Positions 1-11,718 are shown, counted from the first letter of the stretch. The stretch is DNA of 64,000 nucleotides from Sepiola atlantica (GCA_963556195.1 OY744528.1:63835646-63899645), one strand, 5' to 3'. The notes: generated from the letters alone by a model not told the origin. Numbers and translations: made by a program.

Positions 1-689
1 ACTCCTCCCTTTTAAAAAACAAAAACAAACAAACAAAAAAACAACATTCATTATTAATATCAGCCATACTAGCGGTCGGTGAACGAAACCACCCCCCACT
101 TTCCCTCTCATAGATTTAACCACTCCTACTCCCTCTGTTTTCGTTACGTACGCGAGACAGCCTGCTGTACCCCCTTCCTTTCTCAAATCGCCCTAACCAA
201 CCACTTATAATTCAGTAACTGTAATTAAAAAAAAACAATTATAATAAACAGAACGACTCATAGAAATCTATCTATATTCTTTTTTCATTTTAATATACTT
301 TCATAGAAATGCTTCTGTTATGTAAAAAAAAACTATTTTCTTTATGCCACAAGTGTCACGCTCATACATGAATTCCATAGCTAATATAACAAACTGACCC
401 AACGGGTCACGGGTGGTCTAGTATAATAATTATAAAAGCAACAACCTCGTTTTTATGCTTAATACATCACCTTGTATATTTAATATATATACCTAACGTT
501 ATATATAGAGATGTATTTAAATTTGATGCAATTACGGATTTTATATAATTGTTGGAATATAAAATGTAAATGTCATTAAATAAAATATTTTGATAATTTT
601 ATATGTAATATTTAACTTTGATTTGACAAAGTATTTTCGATAATTTTTGGTAAAACATTATTAAATCTAATTGAATAAAAGATTTGATA
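1..689. other. AT-rich unassigned DNA
   Basis: No gene, RNA or recognised repeat is seen. From about 490 the sequence is very AT-rich, with loosely repeated motifs of the kind ATAATATTTAAATTTGATT that recur near 1210-1340, 1860-2060 and 3690-3870. This suggests an old degenerate AT-rich repeat. Confidence 0.5.
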
Positions 690-1195
690 TACTTTTTCAG
701 TTTTTGTTTTATTTTACTTCAGTCGAAGTTCTCAGTAATCAATGCACCCTTTCCCACTTGATCTCTATATGAGATACATAGGTATTCGATCATTTCATTT
801 AAGTTTTATTTTACTTATAAAATGTTAAGTTTTTAAAGAAGTTAAGAACATGAATTTCCCTTTTCCTAATAGACCAGTTACCTATGTTATAGTATATGTT
901 TATTTTTGTCTCTTTGTCTTACCAGATTCAAAGACAAGAATTCATCTATTCTGGTGGAATATCCAGTTAAGTGCTGTTACTTGAGGTAACATTACTTGAA
1001 GCAGATTCACCATTTCTCGCATGAGCCAGTGTATAGCCTTGACGAGGAGATCTTGTGTGGGCCTTGAATACTATGTTATTTTGAATATTTGATCAGGGTT
1101 TACTTGTAAGGTGAAGTATCCTAATATCAGGTTGTCCTGACACATCCTTGTACAGAGAGACCGAAGAAACTCGAGGAGTGTGTAGGTAATTAACA
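690..1195 (+). repeat. Interspersed repeat, copy 1 of an inverted pair
   Basis: This ~500-bp segment matches the reverse complement of about 7300-7815 along most of its length. Shared landmarks include TTTTACTTCAGTCGAAGTTC at the left, a ACTTGATCTCTA stretch, AAGTTAAGAACAT, TGTATAGCC, TATGTTATTTTGAATAT and GTTGTCCTGA towards the right. No reading frame or terminal structure is evident, so the class of repeat is unknown. Copy 2 lies inside the Helitron remnant. Confidence 0.6.
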
Positions 1196-2570
1196 CTCGT
1201 TTTACTACATTACAGTTCAATGTTTAATAATAAAATCTTCTATATAAAATTGAATGTAATATTTAAATTTGTTGAATAATATATTTTTGATATGGTTTTT
1301 TAAATATGATGGAATAACATAATTTGTATTATTTCATTAAACTTATTTAAGAAAAAATGATTAAAGAAATGATCATATATAACTCGAACAATACCCGCAT
1401 CAAACCGGATAAAATTAGTTTTCTAGAAAGTACAGTTTTGCACCACTTTTATTTCCTCTTGCGAAAATTAAAATAATAATATAATGGATTAAATTTATGT
1501 AAATCAGTCATGTTTTAATTTTTAAATGGAAGGCCCACTCGAAAACGCTTTAAAATACCCAAGAGAATCTGAAATAGAAGAAATATTTATCAATTGATGT
1601 CGGATACCTATTGTTAAAATCTAACAAAAATGTAATTTTTTACAAAAAGATTGTCAACTCCCTTTCTAGGAAAAAAATCAAATTAAATGTAGCCTATATT
1701 TAGACCCGTTACGCATAGAAGCTGTGTTTTACAATTGATAATCATCAGATAATTAGTTTAAAGAGTAATCTGTAATACAAATATATAAACTATATAAACA
1801 TATCGATTTTATAAACATACAGATCTATGATATATAATATTATATGTGCGTAAATAAAAGACGTTATCTTTATTTGTTATAATATTTCGATTAAATCTGA
1901 GTCAATGAAGAGTTTTAATTATTAAATCGAACTCTAAAAGTAATGTTTATAATTTTTAATAAATATATTTAAATGTTTATTGAATAAAATATGTTATATC
2001 ATTGCTGTCATATAATATTTAAATGTGATTAACTATAGGATTTTTTAAATCTTATCTTATATATAATGTGATGTAAATGCTTCCATCATTTTGTTTGCTA
2101 TTCTAGCTTTTTAACCCAAAGTAGCATAGTCGAGGTTGAATCGGCGGCCATTTCGGCCAATTCATGACGCACGTTTTCATAAAACCTGCTTTTACGTCGT
2201 TCATGTTCAATGATTCTGACATTTTTCCGTGTCGACAGTTTTCTTATCATAGTCATCCACACAGAAAGTCGTGGGTATTTCCCCCTTTACACTGATATCT
2301 ACTTCCACTGCCACCCACTTAATTGGGAATTCTTCCTCATAGATTAAATTTGTCGTTGCACGGTTAGTATTTCATGCTTTCGTTCTTGCTATTGTATGTT
2401 TCCTTTTCTACGTTTACCACTTAAATACCAGGCGAATCCTTCAACAACTATACAACACATTTCTTTTTACATTCCTGATTGATGGAATAAACGAATAGCA
2501 AATGACATTCACAGAACACGTAGTTGTCTTCAAAGACAAGACGAAAAAAATCACTTTTTTTATTTTAATT
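1196..2570. other. AT-rich unassigned DNA with an old repeat segment
   Basis: No coding signal is seen. Positions about 1555-1770 resemble 24215-24430, sharing ATTGATGTC.AATACCTATT.TAAAA and an AGCTG.GTT segment further on, so they belong to the same dispersed family as the segment at 13730-14110. The rest is AT-rich and unassigned. Confidence 0.4.
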
Positions 2571-3665
2571 TTAATTTAAAGACTGAGACGTTTTTTTTTT
2601 CAGTTTTTCTTTCTTATAAAACATTACAGATTGAGATGTTTTCAACTTCTTTGCGTTATATTCTATTTCGTGATTAGCGTGCCCGACACTTCAATTAATT
2701 ATTTAACTAAATGTCTATTCTTTTATTTAGAGACATTATTCAGTGTATACCTGATTCCCAAGCATTACCATTAGCTTTCAAAGAAGGCCGGTTTACTTTT
2801 AACACTTAATGTTTTAAAATTTAATTTCTTGTTACAATTTCTAAATCATATGATTTATGTGACAACAAATATTTTATTCCCAGGTCACACCGGGTATATT
2901 ATGCTATTGAAGTTGTATTTTACCATATCTAGTTCTCCGCTTTTCTGTGGTTAGGCAATACTGTGTTGAAACATGTATCTCAGATTAACAGAGTTATCGG
3001 AATAGCATTTTCTGAACGCAGATCAGACTTCGTTGTTATTTATAAAATAGATGCTTGCTAATCGCTTCTAATATTCTTTTTAACATAACCCTATTTTCCT
3101 TTTGTTCTGATCGTCGCAAATCTCAGCTTTCCGTTCAACTAAGTTTGTTTTACGCACGCATAGAAATGAAAAAGTTCCAACTTCTCTTAACATATTTTCT
3201 ATAACGAAATGGCAAAACTAAAATAGAATCTGCCGTTGCCTCTTCTGTCTGTAATTCAAAATATTGCAGCTACGGCCACATCGATTGACACGTTTTTGTT
3301 CTTTCTTTTTCTCTGTTTTATTTTACAGATTGAGACGTTTTCGTATTTTCTTTTCCTTTTTTTCTCTTCAGGAAGTAAGATGTTTTCTTTTCTTTCTTAT
3401 TTCTTTTATTTTCATTTACAGAAAAAAATACAATTTTTCTTTTGTTTAATATTTTTACTTCTTTGATTGAGAGTTTTTTCTTTGTTGTTTTTAAGACTTT
3501 TTAGATTTCTATTCTTTTACTTTAGATATCAAAACGTGCCCTTTCTTTATTTTCTCTTTTACTTTACAGACTGAGACGTTCTTTTCTTTTTTCTTTCTTA
3601 TAAAATTACAGATTGATATGTTTTCAACTTTCTTTTTATCTTATTTATATTCTATTTCATACATA
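2571..3665 (+). repeat. T-rich degenerate repeat with recurring TTTTACAGATTGAGACG motif
   Basis: The plus strand is strongly pyrimidine-rich. A motif close to TTTTACAGATTGAGACGTTT recurs near 2576, 2622, 3324, 3564 and 3607, each time after a long T/C tract. The two open frames here (3236-3466 and 3264-3449) are Phe/Leu-rich translations of this tract and are not credible proteins. Each unit looks like a polypyrimidine tract followed by CAG, which is a 3' splice-site-like arrangement. Confidence 0.5.
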
Positions 3666-3940
3666 CTCAAATTTCATACTCAAATTTCACCAGTACTCAA
3701 ATTTATAAGTATAATCGAATAATTGATTGCATATATCTCATGGTATATAATATTCAAATGTGTTTAAACAAATTACTAAGAATTATGATTGTACTATAAT
3801 ATTGAAATGATATAGAATAAAGGATTTTAAATAAATTTGTCATATAATAGTTAACTAATATTGAATTAAGAGTGTTATATGATTTTCTTTTGTAGCTTAT
3901 CATCCACTCTATACTATAGAGATGTGTATATTTATTAGTT

Positions 3941-3942
<2 letters not shown>

Positions 3943-4013
<71 letters not shown>
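3943..4013. repeat. (TA)n microsatellite
   Basis: Pure TA dinucleotide run of about 71 bp. It generates the spurious Tyr-Ile frame on the minus strand. Confidence 0.98.
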
Positions 4014-4015
<2 letters not shown>

Positions 4016-4276
4016 CAACTCGCTACGCAAATGTTAGCGAGTAAAATACGTGCCTTTTCTAGCACCTGGATGAAACCATTTCAAGTGGTCAGGAGAGACG
4101 AGAAAGCAAATAATATGCCAGACAAGCACTTCAGAGTAACCCCACTGCCTGAAATGAATTTGGAAAGAAATCTTCCACTCTTCTGGTGCTAACAGATTAG
4201 GCTGTCTGAAGATACCGACTTCCTTACCAAAAATTATTTTCCCTTTTCCTTTGCAAAACTCAAACTTAATCATGTT

Positions 4277-4278
<2 letters not shown>

Positions 4279-4372
<94 letters not shown>

Positions 4373-4410
4373 CTGTGTGTGTGTCGGTGTGTGTCTGTGT
4401 ATATTTTATC

Positions 4411-4454
<44 letters not shown>

Positions 4455-4470
4455 CATATATATTTATGTT
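4279..4470. repeat. (TA)n-(GT)n-(TA)n compound microsatellite
   Basis: An uninterrupted TA run (4279-4364) is followed by a GT-rich segment (4365-4401) and a second TA run (about 4417-4451). Tyr-Ile and Val-Cys open frames on both strands are artefacts of this array. Confidence 0.97.
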
Positions 4471-4499
4471 AATACAAGCATGGCTACCGGATAAGGTTG

Positions 4500-5164
4500 T
4501 GTAAGTATTAGAAAGATAAGCATATACTAACAAGTAATAGCAAAAGCATAAGAGGGCATTAATAGAATTACGTCAATAAATAAATGATGTGAATAAATAC
4601 AGAAAGATCATGAAAATGTTAATATGGTGTTCATGGTTGAGAGCAGGATTGCTAAAGAGTCCTTATATATTGACGGACAACTTCGGGTGTCCCCGCCGCT
4701 GTTTAAGGATAAACATTAATAAAACATATATTAACTACAAACATTACAAAATAATTCAAGACGCCACTAAAAGGTCAAAAGTATAACTTATAGACTTTCG
4801 AGGCAAACAGTTTTTAAAGTGTAACTACAGAACGGAATTCTGATTGAAGATTCCTAACATTTTTTAAATGTCGGACATTAGACATTTATTTTTTACCGCG
4901 CGGAAAAAGCCCTAAATTTGTGTGAGTTGTGTATTTCACTTATGACAGTGGGTGCAATGAGAAAAAAACCGTATACGCATGGCTGGGAAAGAACAAAACA
5001 CACAGGACATTGACATAGTATCCGTCACACCGTTAAATTGTCGTATGACTTATCATCCGTTGTTTCCTACATCGTGTTAAATATAACAATGCTGTTAGTT
5101 GCATTAAATCATTTTAGCAACCGCCCCCTCCAATTTATTAACGTATCTAAGGAAGCTAACTATT
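4500..5164. other. Unassigned intergenic DNA
   Basis: No recognisable gene or repeat is seen. A 65-codon open frame at 4589-4786 has no recognisable similarity and is probably chance. Confidence 0.4.
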
Positions 5165-7026
5165 AATAATCTGCTCACTAATATGTCTATATATCTATTG
5201 GGCTGATAACATGGTTTCCGCCGTTTTTATTTCATTTTTGAATCGTAATCAACAGTGTATACTATTAAGACTCTGCTCCCCCGTCTGTCTATCTATCTAT
5301 TGGGCTGATAACATGGTTCCCGCTGTTTTTATTTTTTGAGGGAAACGTAATTAACAGGGTTTCATTATAAGGGATTGTTCATCTATTTGTATAGCTATCT
5401 ATTAGGCTGATAACATGGTGCCCGCCGTTTTTTTTATTTTTGAAACATAATTAACAGGGTTTCACTATTAACAATCTGCTCACATGTCTGTCTATTAAAC
5501 TATTGGGCTGGTAACATGGTTCCCGCCGTTTTCTTTTGGGGTAAAAGGTAAAGGTAAAGGTCGCATAGCCTGGACGCGCACGAGTGTCGTTGCCGACATC
5601 GCACACTGTCCATGGCCGTAGCGGCGGTGATTTGTTAAGAATCACCATGTCTAGGGCACAGCATATGGAAGGCGGAACCCATCACTCTCCTTCCGCTGCC
5701 TTGAACCTTCCCTGAGTTTTAGTCAGGTACCCATTTACTGCTGGGTGGACAGAGGGAGTTTTCAGACCCGAAAATTCGCATGCCGTGAGAGGGATCGAAC
5801 CCGGGTCGTCCAGCCCAAAGACAAATGCTATAACCACTCGTAATTAACAGGGTTTCATTATTAAGAATATTTAATCTATTTGTCTATCTATCTATTGGGC
5901 TGGTAACAGTGTTCCCGCCGTTTTTATTTTTGGGGGTAAACGTAACCAACAGGGTCTCACTATAAAGAATCTGCTCACTTATCTCTCTATCTATCTATTG
6001 GGTAGGTATCATGGTTCCCGCCGTTTTTATTTTATTTTTGAAACGTAATCAACAGGGTCTCACTATTAACAATCTTCTCACCCGTGTGTCTATCTATCTA
6101 TTTGGCTGGTAACATGCTTCCCGCCGTTTTTTATATTGCAAACGTAATCAACAGGGTCTCACAATTAAAGAATCTGCTTCCCTGTCTGTCTATCTATCTC
6201 TTGGGCTGATCACATGGTTTCCCCCGTTTTTATTTCATTTTTGAAACGTAATCAACAGGGTCTCACTATTAATGAAGTGCTCACCTGTGTGTCAATCTAT
6301 CTATTCGGCTGGTAACATTTTTTATTTCATTTTGGACACTATTTAGAATCTGCTCACGTTTCTGTCTATTTTTCTATTGGGCTAATTACATTGTTCCCGC
6401 CGTTTTTATTTTTTATAAAAACATAATCGCCGGCGTCTTATATTTACAATCTACTCTTTTGTCTGTATATCTATCTATTTGGCGAGTAAAATGGTTCCCG
6501 CTGTATTTATTTTATTTTGGAAACGTAATCAACAGGGTCTCACTATTAGGAATCTTCTTATTTGTGTGTCTATATATCTATTAGGCTGGTAACATGGTTC
6601 CCGCCGTTTTTATTTTATTTTAGAAACATACTTAACAGGGTCTCACTATTAACAATCTGCTCATTGTCTGTATATCTATCTATTAGGCGAGTAAAATGGT
6701 TCCCGCCGTTTCTATTTTCTTTTGGAAACGTAATCAACAGGGTCTCACTATTAAGAATCTTCTCACCTGTGTGGCTATCTATCTATATTGCTGATAACAT
6801 GGTTCCCGCCGTTTTTCTTTTCTTTTGGAAACGTAATCAACAGTGTCTTACTATTAACAATCTGCTCACCTGTTTGTCTATCTATCTATTGGGCTGGTGA
6901 CATTGTTTTCGACGTTTCTTTTAATTTTTGAAACGTAATCAACAGGATCTCTCTATTAACAATCTGCTAACCTATGTGTCTATCTATCTATTGGGCTGGT
7001 AACATGGTTCCCGCCGTTTTTATTTT
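5165..7026 (+). repeat. ~103-bp satellite array, about 16 units
   Basis: A unit of roughly 100-105 bp is repeated head to tail. Each unit carries TCTATCTATCTATTGGGCTG, then AACATGGTTCCCGCCGTTTT, a T-rich stretch, and AACGTAATCAACAGGGTCTC. The CCGCCG landmark occurs near 5219, 5319, 5419, 5523, 5913, 6018, 6121, 6220, 6397, 6497, 6601, 6707, 6806, 6910 and 7010, with a damaged unit near 6315. The gap between 5541 and 5838 is a SINE insertion. The array ends abruptly at about 7026, where Helitron-like coding sequence begins. The 112-codon frame at 6562-6900 is a translation of the satellite and is not a protein. Confidence 0.92.
5541..5838 (-). mobile_element. tRNA-derived SINE inserted in the satellite
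   Basis: Read on the minus strand, the ~298-bp insert starts with AGTGGTTATAGCA, the second half of a tRNA-like A box. About 35 nt later comes GGTTCGATCCC, a good B box for RNA polymerase III. A longer unrelated body follows, then a tail of short ACCTTT repeats. It interrupts one satellite unit, because both flanks are satellite sequence. The first bases of the A box appear to be missing, so the copy is slightly 5' truncated. No obvious target-site duplication is visible. Confidence 0.8.
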
Positions 7027-7029
7027 TAG

Positions 7030-7222
7030 TACTGCCGCGGATAGAGTTGCAAATCCACTTGCAACCACTCTTACGGCTTTCAGCAAAGTGTGTCTAACAT
7101 ATTTTGTGGCACGTACACTTTTGTACTCTGTAGTTCCAGTTAATTATACCTGGGACACTCAAAATCAGGTCTTTAAGATACGATTAAAGGGTAAGCCGAT
7201 TCCAGGCTATCCGTACGTTTAA
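7030..7222 (+). pseudogene. Helitron Rep/helicase fragment, N-terminal to helicase
   Basis: About 60 codons are open up to a stop at 7220-7222. The peptide contains TTLTAF, FVARTLLYSVVP, YTWDTQ and GYPYV, in the order typical of the linker region of animal Helitron proteins that precedes the PIF1 helicase. It reads out of the last satellite unit with no start codon of its own. Sequence just downstream (FGQCLHGICFCLRR in a shifted frame) continues the same family before the inserted repeat. Confidence 0.65.
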
Positions 7223-7299
7223 AACTCTAGAATTTTTGGACAGTGTCTACATGGTATATGCTTCTGTTTGAGACGCATTTATTGGATAATTTGAATTAC

Positions 7300-7815
7300 C
7301 TACTGCAGAGTTGTAATTAGCTACCAGACACGATCTTCGAGTGTATTCGGTCTGTCTATACAAGGGTTTATCAGGACAACTTGGCACGAGGATACTTTTC
7401 CCTACAAGTTAATCCTGACTTAATATTCAAAATAACATCATATTTGAAGCCCAAATAAGATACCTACGACACGGCTATACACGTGCTTATATAAGAAATG
7501 ATGCACTTTCCCCTAGTGATCTTAACTCAAATAAAAGTACATAGATGAATACCCAACCAGACTAGATGGAGTCTTGTCATGAACTCCGGTAGACCAAGAG
7601 GCGACAAGAAATATATACTATAACGAAAATAACTTGTCAATTGGGGAGAAGAAAATTAATGTTCTTAACTTTTTTACTAACACAACATTTGACAGGTAAA
7701 GGAGAACTTTAATGGAATATTCGAATATCTATGTATCACATTTAGAGATCAAGTGTTAGCCCCAGGAAGAACCACTTGATTTCAGAGAACTTCGACTGAA
7801 GTAAAATAAAACAAA
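7300..7815 (-). repeat. Interspersed repeat, copy 2, inside the Helitron
   Basis: Reverse complement of 690-1195 with clear but imperfect similarity throughout. It separates the two Helitron coding fragments, so it probably inserted after the Helitron or was carried within it. Confidence 0.6.
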
Positions 7816-8039
7816 AAATGAAGATTGTCTTTAGGAACGCAATAAACCGCCTTAGGTTGATATAACATTTTCAGGCGACATCTTCAATATGGCTAGGTTT
7901 ATATCGAAGATATGACTTATGATATGAATGACAAACACTGACTAAATTGAGTCTTACCTCATCTGATCGATCTAATACACAGTCGGTCATTACTGCATGG
8001 ACGCGTGAAATTAGTTATTAACCTCATCAGCAAGCATCA

Positions 8040-9170
8040 ATTGTTCGGGATAGTATTGCACAACTAAATAATGAGCAAATTCATGTTTTTCGGACTGTAG
8101 CTAATACTGTAGTAGATAAGCAAGGTGCTCTCATATTTCTTGATGTGCCCGGAAGTACAGGACGAACATTTGTTACTAAGTTAATTCTTGCTAAAGTTAG
8201 GTCAGAAGGCAAAATAACTGTGACTGTGGCGCCATGGGGTATTGCAGCCACTCTTCTTCCGGATGGCAGGACAGCTCACCTCACCATTTAAATTGTCATT
8301 TTCCTGAACGAAAGATGCTGATCCAATTTGCCAAATAGGTAAAGGATCAGATTCATCTAAAGTTTTACAGAATTGCTCCTTGATCGTATGGGATAAATGA
8401 CACATACACAGGGTTCGAGGTTATAGATAAAACGTTGCGTGATTTTAAGAGACGTGATCTTGAAATGGGTGGCATAACACTTTTATCATCAGGTGACTTT
8501 CGACAAAAACTTTCTATTGTTCTACGTGGAAGCACCGCTGATGAGCTCAATGTTGGCATTAAATTGTCATATTTGTGGGAAAACTGTAACGTTATTTACA
8601 AACATGCGTGTAAATCTCAATAGTGACTTGGTGACTGGTGACTTTACCTCCTACTTCTTAAAAATACGTGATGACAAGATTGCGACAACAAACCATGGCT
8701 AGATTGTTATTACTCCAGGTATTTGCTCAATTGTCTGATCACTCACTGAATTTAGTAGCAAAGTTTATCCAAATATAGCCGAACACTATATGCATCCTAA
8801 ATGGCTAACGGAGAGATCAATTCTAGCTTCTAAAAATGACATGATACATGACATAAATCGAACACTGATTGATAAAATTCCAGGTGGGGAACACACGTTC
8901 ACTTCTTTAGATTCTACGCTCGATGGCGACCATGCTATACAATACCCTACATAATTTTTTAATTCCTTAGAATTGCCTGATATACCAACACACAAGTTGG
9001 ATGCCCAATTATGTTACTCCAGAATCTTAATGCTCTAAGGCTATGCAATGGAACGAGAGTGTCTGTTAAACGCATGCCTCCTCATGTGATAGAAGCTCTA
9101 AAACAAACTGGTGTGGCAAAGAGCGAACTGACATTTCCTTCTAAGAATACCGATTATTCTGTCAGATTCT
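8040..9170 (+). pseudogene. PIF1-like helicase of the Helitron, inactivated
   Basis: Reading across frames, the order is: a Walker A region DVPGSTGRTF at about 8142-8171; KLILAKVRSEGKI; GIAATLLPDGRTAH; a Walker B trace IVWDK near 8383-8397; GGITLLSSGDFRQ near 8468-8506; ADELN and SYLWEN; then PNIAEHY, WLTERSILASKND and LCNGTRVSVK near 9034-9070. This is the helicase order in Helitron proteins. The invariant Walker A lysine is Arg (GSTGRT) and the Walker B DE is DK. There is a stop at 8289-8291 plus several frame changes, so no functional helicase can be made. Confidence 0.8.
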
Positions 9171-9668
9171 GCAATTTAATTTAAAAGGTTTCAGTTCCCA
9201 TTTTAATTGTTTTGCCAAGGACAATCATTGGTAGTGGTTGATCTAAACCTTACTTCACCTTGCTTTCGCCATGGGAAGATTTATGTAGGATGATCAAGGG
9301 TAGGCTCACGACAATGTCTATACATATTGGCACCAGGAGGTAAAACATCAAACATTGTGTATGCAAAGCGCTTTGCACGAAAGAGGTACCTGCTAGAACA
9401 TTGGTATCTATGTTGATTATATGCTTAACAACCTAAACTCACCCAACTATTTTGACTCGAATTAAATGTATAGAAAAAAGTGTAAACATGTAAATTGTGA
9501 TGCTGTAAACATACACAACATCGACAGGACACGGGTCCATGTTAAATCCACTTTCAATTACCAACATTTCTTACATTGAAATAGTTTCTTTTCTGAATCT
9601 ATTTATTTAATTTATTAATTAAAATCAGTCTGTTACATTCATCCCGGGCAACGCTTGGGTCCTGTTAG

Positions 9669-10254
9669 TATAATACTAACACGCTGATAAGATAGCTTAT
9701 TTGCTTGCACATTGAATGATTTAGACAATCAGAAAAAGGACGAATGAGATGTGGGGAAGCGTATATGGAAGAGGGGAATTGTTGAGAGCCATGGAAGGCA
9801 ATAGAGCTCGTTGTAGTAGCGTAGTAAGAGTCGATCTTATCTGAACGAGATTCTGACGAGATTTGAACGAGATCTTTAAACCGTTGTATCCTGTTTTTGT
9901 TTTACCTGACCAACTCTTTTTTTACACCCTAGATTTTTTCAATGTTCTTTACCCTCTCACTAATTTCAAACGTACTCATGCATCTTTTTTGTTCTCTCTA
10001 TCCTTTCCTTCTCTTTTCTTCATCGCACTTTCTTTCTTTTTTCATTTTCTCTTTCTACCTAAAATGCTCCTTGTTGCGCTTTCTTTTTCACTTTTTTCTC
10101 GACTCTTTTTCTCGCTTCACATATTTCTTCATTATCCTCATTTTTTATTTAGTCCTCCTTATTCCTCTTACAAGTTTCTTCTTTTTCCTACCCACATTTC
10201 TCTCTTTCAAATCTCCCACTATTTGTTAGTCTGTCTGTCTGTCTCTCACTCCCA

Positions 10255-10300
<46 letters not shown>

Positions 10301-10631
10301 CTCGTTCCCTCTGGTCATTAGTCTTTTATTTATTCTTGTGTATTATAAAGTGAATACAATCAGGATTACTAATTAGTCATTTAAATATTTAAACAATACT
10401 TCCAATATTGATTGGAACTGCCCAAATTGTTGATTTTTCTCATTCATAATTTCTGAAATTCTTATTATAATGGTAGTTTAATGTGTGTATAATTGATATC
10501 AGAACATTGGATATTATTAAAAACGAATATAGTACGTCTGTTTTTAGATAAGAGGCGGGTAAATAAAAATAGGATTTATATGGTAAATTTTCACGTAACA
10601 CTAAACAGTAGTTGGAGTGGACTTTTTCCAA
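9669..10631 (+). other. Pyrimidine-rich tract, otherwise unassigned
   Basis: From about 9900 to 10320 the plus strand is strongly C/T-biased, ending in a (CT)n run at about 10254-10296. The 152- and 95-codon frames here are Phe/Ser/Leu-rich by-products of that bias. No gene is supported. Confidence 0.6.
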
Positions 10632-11099
10632 TTAGAATCGAGAAAGGCTACACGCCCCGAGTGTGACGTCACGGGCAGAGGAAGTGAGTAAACGGATGTG
10701 GCAAATGGGTAGAAAGAATCGGTTCCTTTCGCCTGAACCACCAGAGAAGGTATTTAGGATTTTGTATAGCTGATTCCCAACACAGATAGAGAAGGGCTTT
10801 TGTTTTATGCATGTACATCTATACTCTGAAGAACTAAAAACACATAAAGAGACTTTAAAAGCCCAATTGCATTTGTGTATTTTTCTTTTTGCATAACGTC
10901 CGTGAAACCGGTTATTAAATAGTAGAAGACATCGACGGCGAGAAAATGAAATAGAAACTTTGACTGCCACATAAATATAACCAGCTAATTCTGTTGACAA
11001 AGTAGACAGACCGCTGGGATGAAGATTAACGTTATCCTGGTGATTCAAGAACGCCCCGATCATAGTACTTCGAGCTAAATCTCTTGTCATCAAATACAT
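10632..11099 (-). CDS. Unrecognised 155-codon open frame
   Basis: This is the longest open frame in the window that is neither a satellite translation nor transposon-like. It runs from an ATG at 11097-11099 to a stop at 10632-10634. The product would be basic and cysteine-containing, with no motif I recognise, no clear signal peptide and no membrane segment. Its downstream part is less AT-rich than its surroundings, and a perfect CRE palindrome TGACGTCA lies within it at 10664-10671. No splice context or polyadenylation signal supports expression. It may be part of an unrecognised repeat; a coding role is doubtful. Confidence 0.2.
   Translation of the reverse strand: MYLMTRDLARSTMIGAFLNHQDNVNLHPSGLSTLSTELAGYIYVAVKVSISFSRRRCLLLFNNRFHGRYAKRKIHKCNWAFKVSLCVFSSSEYRCTCIKQKPFSICVGNQLYKILNTFSGGSGERNRFFLPICHIRLLTSSARDVTLGACSLSRF
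10664..10671. promoter_or_regulatory. CRE-like palindrome TGACGTCA
   Basis: Exact CREB/ATF consensus in a locally GC-richer patch. A single 8-bp match has little weight alone. Confidence 0.25.
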
Positions 11100-11196
11100 T
11101 TGATATTTATACTAAGAAACAAATTATTGACAGCTAAGCTACTCTATTGTATTTTATTCTTTTTCGAAAGTTTTTATAAGGTTTACAAACTTACTA

Positions 11197-11198
<2 letters not shown>

Positions 11199-11251
<53 letters not shown>
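11199..11251. repeat. (TA)n microsatellite
   Basis: Uninterrupted AT dinucleotide run of about 52 bp. Confidence 0.98.
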
Positions 11252-11255
<4 letters not shown>

Positions 11256-11716
11256 CATTACAAATACAGAAAGACATGCATAGATAGATACACACGAATA
11301 CATACACATACAATTAAAGGTTTCTGTTAAGTTTCGAAAAACAATGGATACCTACTGTAAGGGTGCTTTCGCGGATAGTCTTTAATCAATTGCGTCCATA
11401 TTTCTACGAACAAATATGCACAGAAATTAAATATCAACGAATTCATTTCTTACCCATGCTTCACCCTATCTCCTTTCATATCTAACCTACTGTTATCACC
11501 TCCTCCGTTAGTTTAAACTTACAATACGCTTTTCACGCCGTCATTAGATCGTCGTGGACGTTTTTATATATAAATAGGCATGCATTTCTCAACAAGGACC
11601 TTATACCATTGTTAAGATCTGACATAAAGATCGAAATATTGGTACTTTAACCATGTTTTATGTCATTTTCTAGCTAGTCTATTTCAATACTTACCCACTA
11701 ATTCCATAGAGTAACC

Positions 11717-11718
<2 letters not shown>

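Larger units (their letters stand above)
7027..9668 (+). mobile_element. Decayed Helitron (rolling-circle transposon)
   Basis: Three signals support this. At 7030-7220 the plus strand encodes a segment (TTLTAF...YTWDTQNQ...GYPYV) resembling the region upstream of the helicase in Helitron Rep/helicase proteins. At 8040-9170 a PIF1-type helicase is recognisable. Near 9643-9659 lies a GC-rich hairpin (CCCGGGC AACG CTTGGG), followed within 10 bases by TTAG and a flanking T, close to the canonical hairpin plus CTRR 3' end. The CTRR has become TTRR. A dispersed repeat (about 7300-7815) splits the coding region, and stops and frameshifts are frequent. The 5' end is not visible; the satellite abuts the coding sequence. 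Non-autonomous now. Confidence 0.75.

Noticed and set aside
4251..4533. Tyr-Ile and Val-Cys open frames on both strands
   Set aside because: They are translations of TA and GT microsatellites; the same artefact recurs at every TA array.
6562..7222. 112- and 82-codon frames as candidate membrane proteins
   Set aside because: The first is satellite translation. The second joins the last satellite unit to a Helitron coding fragment, so only the latter half is meaningful.
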